DNA from: Bugulina stolonifera | Taxonomy: Eukaryota > Bryozoa > Gymnolaemata > Cheilostomatida > Bugulidae | DNA: 64,000 nucleotides | Direction of reading: 5' to 3' | Assembly: GCA_935421135.1 (NCBI GenBank) | Contig: OW285194.1 | Location: 1,178,001-1,242,000 of the forward strand | Shown: piece after piece, positions 1 through 8,700 of the stretch | How the letters are laid out: every line of letters starts with the position of its first letter | Numbering within the stretch: position 1 is the first letter of the stretch | Notes under the pieces: model-generated | Databases searched by the model: none | Told to the model about the DNA's origin: nothing | The model's input: the letters and a program-made list of their open reading frames with translations, nothing else | Position numbers and translations under genes: made by a program

Positions 1-1171
1 ATTTCCATCTCATGTGATACTTGTATTTCCATCTCATGTGACACTTGTATTTCCATCTCATGTGACACTTGTATTTCCATCTCATGTGACACTTGTGATG
101 CATGTGATACATGAGATGGAAACACAGATATCCTACGAGATGGAAACACAAATATCATACAAAGAGATTCGTGATTCGTTTAGTTATTGAATTGTGCTTC
201 ATCAGTCCTATTCTTCTTCCCATTACTATTGCCACAAATCACAAAAAGTATATAATGTTCTCGTGGTTCTTGGCTTTATTTCTGAGTGATTGTTTTAGGT
301 ACATGTACATGTAGGTAACGTAATTCATGATTTAACTTTTTTATGTGCTGTTAATCTAATGTATCTTAATTAATGTTATAATGTTGCCAGATGTTTTAAA
401 CAAATTCTGTCAACCCGGTTCCTACGGTGTTTCAGTATTATGGGAAGAGTTATCCTCTCTCTTTCTCTTACCTCAACTATATCAAGCTTTTAGCTCTTTA
501 ACGATAGCTAGCCCCATATATATATATAGATTTATCCTATTTTTACTAGACTTTCCTAGCATTCCACTTGTACCAGGGGCGGCAGGGAGGCACTGCCACC
601 CCTGTTGCCAAAATAAAGTGGCCTAAAAACACTATTTTTGAAAATTTGGTACTGTTTACCTTTATATTTGCTTGATTTCCGCACCCCCTCCCATCCAGTT
701 AAACTTTCTGCCTCCCTACTGATTTTTTCTAACCTACGCCTCTGTGTATGCATGCATTTTTAAATTATCACTGAATTTTAATGCTGCTAGGAGGTTATTA
801 GTTTGGTGGATATAACAACCAATATTTGATACAATGAGCCAATGACTAATCCTACAATTATAACAGAGGTTATTAAACTGGCAATCTGGTTATTAAAACT
901 AGCAAGACCACCATCCTAATACAACTAGTACACATTATGTCTTTTATTTGCACTGCTGTAGACTGATGCTTGACGTAAAGTAACTTAAATTATTATCCAC
1001 ATAAAAGTCTTTGACCTAGATTTATTAGCTTTTCAATACATGTAGTACATGTACATACCTAGTGAGGAGGAATGCTGCTACAATGGGAAATGCCCCAAGT
1101 ACAGAATTATCTTTGTTATGACTGCTGAGTTATCAGATAAATCTGTACTAAATGTATCCATACTACTACAG
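1..1171. other. Intron 3 of Rho copy 1, with a 24-bp tandem repeat at the edge
   Basis: No exon is recognised before 1172. In the intact paralogue intron 3 is about 1.9 kb long, so exons 1-3 of this copy probably lie left of the window. Positions 1-96 are four copies of a 24-bp unit (ATTTCCATCTCATGTGACAC followed by TTGT), and the core reappears inverted at about 109-160 (GAGATGGAAACACA), forming a fold-back. The rest is unremarkable AT-rich sequence with ACATGTAC runs. Confidence 0.5.
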
Positions 1172-2700
1172 CTACTAAAGCAGACCTCAGAGAGGATGAA
1201 GACACAAAGAACAAACTTATTATGGAGAGTAAGAAAATGGTCACTGAGAAAGAGGCAAAGGACCTTTGTCGACGAATACAGGCATTCAAATACATAGAGT
1301 GCTCTGCCATGACCGGTCAGATGGTGCAGGAGGTAAGGGCTTACTTCACTCAATGTCCACTCTCATCTTATTTGTTAAAACTACTGTAATAGGTGTCTTC
1401 GCAACTTAAATTTCAGACCCAGGCTGATTTGCAAAAATATCTTCCGGCACACTTCCGACACAGGGTCACTAACACACCGGCCTGGGCGAAAAGCAAAATC
1501 TTTGTTTTCATGCGAGCTAGGGATGGTTTCATCTGGCCAAGCGAAATTTCAGTCCAATGGCCCTTCTGACCTAGACTGGACGGCCATCTTGTGATTTTTA
1601 TTGGCGATCCAGGTCCATCCAAGAGGTCGCGAAAACACCTACTGCAAGTCATAGAGTTATACACACTCATGGACACTGTATGTACAATGTAGGTCTGTAT
1701 ACTGTATACTGTGCTCCAATAGACTTAGTAATAATACATGTACATGTATAAGTAGTATAGTCAGTGCAGATCTACACAGACACCCGGCCCTTTCCGCGTC
1801 GTATTAGCCCTAGATCCAAAAACTCCCCGGGCGGACGACCACCCCACCCGTCCTCTCGCCCCTCCTCTCCCCTAAACCTCACTCTATGTGCAAAGCCCTA
1901 GAACCTACTCCCCCCCATCGCGGGTGGGGTTTCAAAAACCTCATCGGCTGTTCCGCGGAACCCAGTCTAAAGAGCAAACCCCTCGCCCCGTCCCACGGCT
2001 CGGGCGAGGGGGCGCGCGCGTACGCGCGCGCCCCCCCGCCCCGCGAACCCCACCCGTCCTCCCTCCACCCGTCCCCGCCCCTCCCCACCCCTCCCCACCC
2101 CAAACCCCTCCGCCTCGCCCTCCGCCTCGCGGCGGTTCTCGTTCGCGAGTCCAGCCGTGGCCCCACGCCGCCCTCCCCCCGCCCATCCCCCGCCCCTCCC
2201 CCGCCCTCCCGCCCCAACGACCCGTCGCGACCCTCGCGGGCGGACCGTCGGCTGGAGTAGGGTGAAGCGAAGGAAAATACGGGTTAGAGTAATGATAGGC
2301 TACACCCGTGCGGAGTGCCCGTGCAGAGTTTACGACGCTGACTATACTACTATAAAAAACTTACCGAGTGGTGGTGGTGGTGTTTCCGGATGATTTCTTC
2401 GCCGGGGACTGTTGAGACTGAACTGGTCGGGGTGACACCGCACTCGCGCGCTCCTCCGTTCGAGCGCCCCCGGACCTTCGATGAAAGACTCGCGTCTTAA
2501 CCCTCATTTTCCCCGGACCCTCCCCTAGGGAAATCGCCCGTCCCCGTGACGAGCGGCGAGAGAAAGTGAAGGCGGTGGCTCTTCCGCGCTTCAAACCGTA
2601 GACTTCGCGAGGAGGTTAGCCGACGACATCATCGCTCGGAGGGGTAGAAATAGAAATAGATAAACGGGATAGATGGATGCTTGTCTTCTCATCGCCATCG

Positions 2701-2768
<68 letters not shown>

Positions 2769-5700
2769 CAAATAGACCCGCCTCTACGATGATGTCGTTG
2801 ACTCGCCACCAATTTCTTTGACCACCGCGTCCACTTTCCCCCGGGTAGCAAACTCCGATAGGGAGAGAGCGCATCGTGCGCGTGCGATGTCACCCCCCAC
2901 CTACGAATGAAGACAATAGAAGAAATGTGAACTGATAAGGGGTGAGTATGAGCGGAAGCTGCGCTAGTATCGTCTACCCCTTTGGTTTGGAGAGGTAAAT
3001 GGTTTTTAATGTATTAGCTAGTGTTTTATTGCTCGGTTTTAAGGCTACAACCGGTAAACCCTCCGTTTTGAGGACGGAGACCCCTTACAATAGAGAGTGA
3101 ATGTGAAAAAAATTATACGGGTATATGTACAAGGGTTATGATGCACTGTTCGTTTACTCTCCAATTTATCGAATGAAGTAGTCTCATCTCCGAGAAATCA
3201 GTACTAGCATTCTATAGGACTCGTACTCACCCCGTCTTCTGCAACCTTCCGCTTACCATAGAAGTAGGTGAGTCCGGTCTTTAGCTGGGTGTAGCTATAC
3301 GTTTGGTTTCCTCTTCTGATAAAACCCCGATTGTCCCCTCTCACCGACTCCCCTGTCCTGAGCACGGAGAGGAACTTCTCTTTGGTTAGGGCGTTTCCTC
3401 TTTTGTTTAGTCCTTTGCTGCTATACTTGCTATCACCATCAGCGGACCAGCAAAAGTATGTTTTTGAGTTGAGCGCGATGACCCCCTCTCCCCGAAACTC
3501 CTCCTTAAACAGGCCGGGGGTTCGTGTTTCGTATCGTTGCACCTTCTCACAACATTCCCTCATCTCCCACTCTTGACCAAGCACCTTGGTCGTGATAAAG
3601 TCTTCCTTGTGCCTATCGCAGAAGGGTCTGGGAAACCATCTACCATATTCTCTGTAGAACTCTTCTTTTTTATCTTTTCGGATGACCTCATCTATACTAC
3701 GAGCACTCAGAGCCATGTAAGCGCTATCCGTGTCCATTTCTACGTACTCAAAGTCCTCTCTGCTGACGAATCTGTGAAAATAAAACGGACGGGTTGTAGG
3801 GGGGGGGGGGGGGGTTGGGGTTGACACCAAAGAATAAATAGAGAAGGATTTGATAAAATCTTTGTATAGTCTAGTTCTACTTACCTATCCATAAAGTCGT
3901 AGTAGAATTCTAGCATTCTCAACTTGGCTCTCTGGAGGATAACGAATCCTACGACAGATGGAACATCCATTCGAATCTAAAAGAAAGAAAGAGAGAGAGA
4001 GAGTTTACCCTACCACTCAGAAAAAGTTTCGTCAAATCAAGAATCAAAATAAAAAAAAAAAAAGATTGTCAACACTTGCCTTTTTCTTGTGAAGCTCTAT
4101 CTCAAAGTAGTTTTCATCAACTTCGTTTAGACTAGAAAAGTGCCTACTCCTCACTTTGACAGCCGCCTCCTCTACTGTCTCCACATACTTGACAGTCTTA
4201 TGTTTCTCTTTATTTGTTATGGTCTTTCCGTAGGCTGAATTCCCAACGAGCTTGCTGGTGCTGGCCAAGAGGGCCAGGTCGGGGTTCACATCCCCACCTC
4301 TTCTTGCGTCTGAGACCGAAGAACCAAAGTCTTTGTAGATGGCTCGTGGGATAAAGTGAACAAACTGATAGATCCTGGTAATTATCAAACCTTGATCTAG
4401 ATACCATCTAGCCAGATCGGAGAGTAGTGTGATTCGCTCGCCAAAAAGACTCCCCACGAGCATTCGCTGAGGTCTCTTCAAGAATCCGTTCTGTTCGGCA
4501 AAAGCGCGCATGTGTTCGCTAAGGTGTTCTCTTCCCACGTTTATATTCTTGAAAATAGGTGCCATCTCAGAGAACTTCGCTTTTAGCTCTTCGGGTACGG
4601 AAATGTCACACTCCACTAAACCATAGTACTCTCCACTACGAATGTTATTGATTATCTTATCGAGGTTGACGTAACCCCTCTCCGGATAGAGAGAAGAAAA
4701 GAAGATGGCGAGAAATGTCCTAACTTCTACATCCGAACGAACTCGCGCTTCCCACTCACACTGCCGAGTGGTGATGAGCTTATAGCCTAGAGCCTTGATG
4801 TAATCTTCTTTCCTTGCAGTGTCCACCCGGAGCTCTTCATTCGTCATGTTTCTGACACCTTTTCCGTTCCCTCCTAGCTCGCACTCGTGCCCATGCCAGT
4901 AGCAACCGTGGAATTGGTACACCGTCCGACTCTGTTCGCTATAACCATCCACTGGTAGGTTGTGACAGCCTATCCTCATTTCTCCTCCATTCTGTTGGTG
5001 AAGGATGACCTCTCCTCTCTTCCACGATTGGAACTCTAACCAACCATGCGCCACTTTGCTGAACTTTTTAATAGGTTCTAGAGCAAAGCCTCGGCTCTCT
5101 AGCCTCCGCCTGGGATAACCCGTAGGCATATTCCCCATCATACAGTATAGGTAGAGGGCGTTGGCATCAACTCCCAGAATGGACCTACAGGGTTTTGCGG
5201 ATGTGCCATACATCTTCTCTCGAATAGAGGTCACTCCAACTTCATGATGTCTGTGAAAGATAATGCTTGGCCCTCCCACGAGGTTATCGCGAAGAGTATG
5301 GTACAGACTTTTGCTCTCCTCATCGAACAGACATATGGGTTGCGAGTTGCAAAGTTCGTCTCGGAGAGACATTAACCTATGCAGCGGAAGAGCGGCTTGT
5401 GGAGGAGAGTAGCCATAAGGTCGGGCCTCCACCTCCATAAACAACCATCTGATAGCCAAGCCTGGAAGCGAGATTGCGGATTTCAACATGTCAATACCCT
5501 TTTGTCGATAGATAGAGCTCTGACGTGCAATGGCCTCGATGAATGGGGCCACATCGAGGTTGTTGTACCAGATGAGAAAATCCCTGAACGTTTCCATGTT
5601 CTCTCTTTCCCACACGACCTGACAGTGGTGATAATCTTGCTCGCTCAATTCTTGCTGAGTCAGCGAGTTGAAAAAACTCTCTCGGGGAGGGAGTCCATAA

Positions 5701-8700
5701 TAATCCAACCTTCTCAGGGAATCTACCCAGTCGTAAGGAAAGAATCCCTTACTCTCTGACACGCCAAATGCCTTCAAGTATTTGGAGTAGTTGAATCCCG
5801 GTGCGATAAAGTTGCATATGTCAAGGAACCTAAAACGTCTACTCTCCACGCAGGACATACTGTTAACACGCTTAACGATGAAGACAAAATCTTCTCCCTC
5901 CTCCTCTTGTAGAGAGCGAAGCAAAGGTCCCTTTAGTATATTTAGGTCATACTTTTGTGAGTTGAAACCAACCACCGGAACGCTGGAGATGTGCTGTTCT
6001 AACTCTCTTTCTAATCCGGAGAGACCGGACTTCACCCTGTAAGTCGAGACGTTAGAGAACTTTTCGTCAGCAAAGGCTTCTTCTCTATCCGCCCGATCCG
6101 CAAGGAAAGTAGAGAGTCGCTTGCGTACATCCCGGAATCTTTCTCCGAACAAATCTCCTGCCACGTCAGCAATCTTTGCTATGTAGTGGACGAATTGACG
6201 AATGCACTTCGTTCCATCCTTGCTGTCGACACTCCTCACAAAGCACTTGGCCTGCTCAAACCCCGGGACGTTAGAACATACAGATATGCTCAGTAACTCG
6301 TGTCTTGCACTAAAAGTCATTGTGGAGGTGTTAGTTTGTAGGTTGTCTTTTGGCATGAAGCATTCAATATCATAGGTGATATAGTAGGGGTAGTATAAGA
6401 GGTCGGGGTTCACCACCTCTATTCCCGCCACTCGCTTGAGTTTTGTGAATATGGTTGGCGGGGGTCCAAACGTTCCACCAGGGAAAACAAACACCGATGC
6501 TTCCTCTGGCGAGCACTTATGTCGCCGTAGGCTGGACAAACGTGTGAAAGCGCCATCGCACAACTTGCAGGTGAAACATCTGGCAAACAAATCAACATTC
6601 TTTATCCAGCTGAAGTGGTTTTCGTACATGTTGACAAAGAGTTTACGGGCTTTGTTTCGTGCCCCAGATGACCAAACTATCGGAGCTACCCCCTCATCAG
6701 TTAGGCAGAAGACTATTATAGATATGTCAAAATGATCTTCCAAGGCCAGCAGATCACTCGCGCCCACCCCGGGAAAGTCTGACAAAGTTGATGAGGGTGG
6801 GGAAGAAGATCTAGATTGTCTCATGTATTGTTTAAACAAGCGATGTGTTGTGGTCTGAGAGGGGCGATGACAGCAACATCCCTTCTTTGGGTCGCAGTTA
6901 CAGTCATACATCATGGCCAAACATCTAAAGAAACACAATTTGTCTGGGTAGGGACGGGCACCTCCTCTGGACCAAAAGTCTACATCTAGTGCTATCACAT
7001 GTCGGTTGTTAAGTATGTAGTCTGGGAGTTTGCTCACTACACCACCCACCTTGCCAATCTCTAGGAGTTTATAGATGTAGAATGTCAAATTTGCAATGTG
7101 ACGTAAAACCCAAGCGGTGTTCGGTCTCCTTTGTGCTGACCTCTCTCTCAAGTCGAGCTCCTGCACAGATTCGCAAAACTCTCTCATCTCATTCTCTGCT
7201 CTGATCAGTCTTGGCTTGGGGAAGAACGCGGCATTGTTGCTTGATGAGTGAAAGTAGCGCAACTCTCCACTGGTCTTATGCTCGAGGATGACTCCAGCGC
7301 TACAGTTAATCTTCACAGTACAAGGTACTCTCTTCCACATCGCTCTCAATTTAGTCCACACCTCTTCATCTCCTTCATCTTCACATTCCCCTCTCCACAC
7401 TCGAACGTTGAGAATGTCTTCTACAGGACGAGAGTGTATTGTGGACCTGATCGAGCTCCAATAGCGGGCTAGTAGCACCCCCATCTCATCCCCCTCTTCA
7501 GCTGTTGGAGGTTTGGACCAGAAAACATCATCAAACTTCTCTGCATCCCCCTCATCTTTTTCCGCCTTGGCCTCGCTATGAAATCGTCTCATGTGATGAC
7601 CTAGCTTTCTCCTCCCATCAAAACATCCGCCACAAACCGGGCACTTGTGTGGGTGAGCCTGTGCATGCATTCTCTTCGTGTGCCTGTCTAGAGAAAACGC
7701 TGTTTTGAGAACCAGACCGCATAGTTGACAAGTGTGCTCGGCCTGACGAGAGCTCTCCCCCCCTATAAAAATACAAAATAGTAGGGTGTAAGTTATTCTT
7801 TTACCTCATACTACTATTAGCAATCCACAATTGTTACCAACTACCTCATTTAGCACTAACCTTTTTTACTTGTTGACATCTCTGATCAGGTGCTGACTAG
7901 TAGGTAAGTGTCTCTGTTTAGTCTCCCTATAAAAAATATATAGTAGTAGGGTGTAAGTTAATTTTTTTTGTTTTTGGCTCAATAGCGTTATATACAATAG
8001 ACACTTCACAATTGCTGCCGATTACCCTATTTAGCACTAACCTTATGTTGTACTTGTTGACATCTCTGATCAGGTGCTGACTAGTAGGTAGCTGTCTCTG
8101 TTTACTCTCACTCTGTTGACTAGAGGCTGATTGTTCATACTGCTAGAGTGAGAAACTCATACCTTAAATAGTAGTATTCAGTGGGCGGAGTCTAACCATT
8201 TCCCCACCCTTGGCAATACCACCCCGATGTGAATCCGAAGCCTCCCGATGTGATTCCGAAGCTTCCCGATGCATCCCGATGTGATTCCGAAGCTTCCCGA
8301 TGCATCCCGATGTGAATCCGAAGCTTCCCGATGCATCCCGATGTGATTCCGAAGCCTCCCGATGCATCCCGATGTGATTCCGAAGCTTCCCGATGCATCC
8401 CGATGTGAATCCGAAGCTTCCCGATGCATCCCGATGTGATTCCGAAGCTTCCCGATGCATCCCGATGTGAATCCGAAGCTTCCCGATGCATCCCGATGCA
8501 TCCCGATGTGATTCCGAAGCCTCCCGATGCATCCCGATGCACCCCGATGTGAATTGACACATCGGGACACATCGGGATGCATCGGGAAGCTTCGGAATCA
8601 CATCGGGATGCATCGGGAAGCTTCGGAATCACATCGGGATGCATCGGGAAGCTTCGGATTCACATCGGGATGCATCGGGAAGCTTCGGAATCACATCGGG

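Noticed and set aside
1049..1297. Frames around 1049-1353 on both strands
   Set aside because: Wrong-frame shadows of the Rho exon 1172-1332; the same artefacts recur at copies 2 and 3.
1879..2265. Pro/Arg-rich and Gly/Arg-rich frames in the E1 TIRs
   Set aside because: GC-rich composition without stops, present symmetrically in both TIRs; no domain.
2591..2893. Poly-Met frame on the minus strand
   Set aside because: Produced by the (TCA)n microsatellite at 2697-2765.
3204..3830. Polymerase C-terminal frame as a separate gene with its own ATG
   Set aside because: The ATG and poly-Pro start lie in an intron with a poly-G run; the exon starts at 3771 after a clear acceptor and completes the split Arg codon of the preceding exon.
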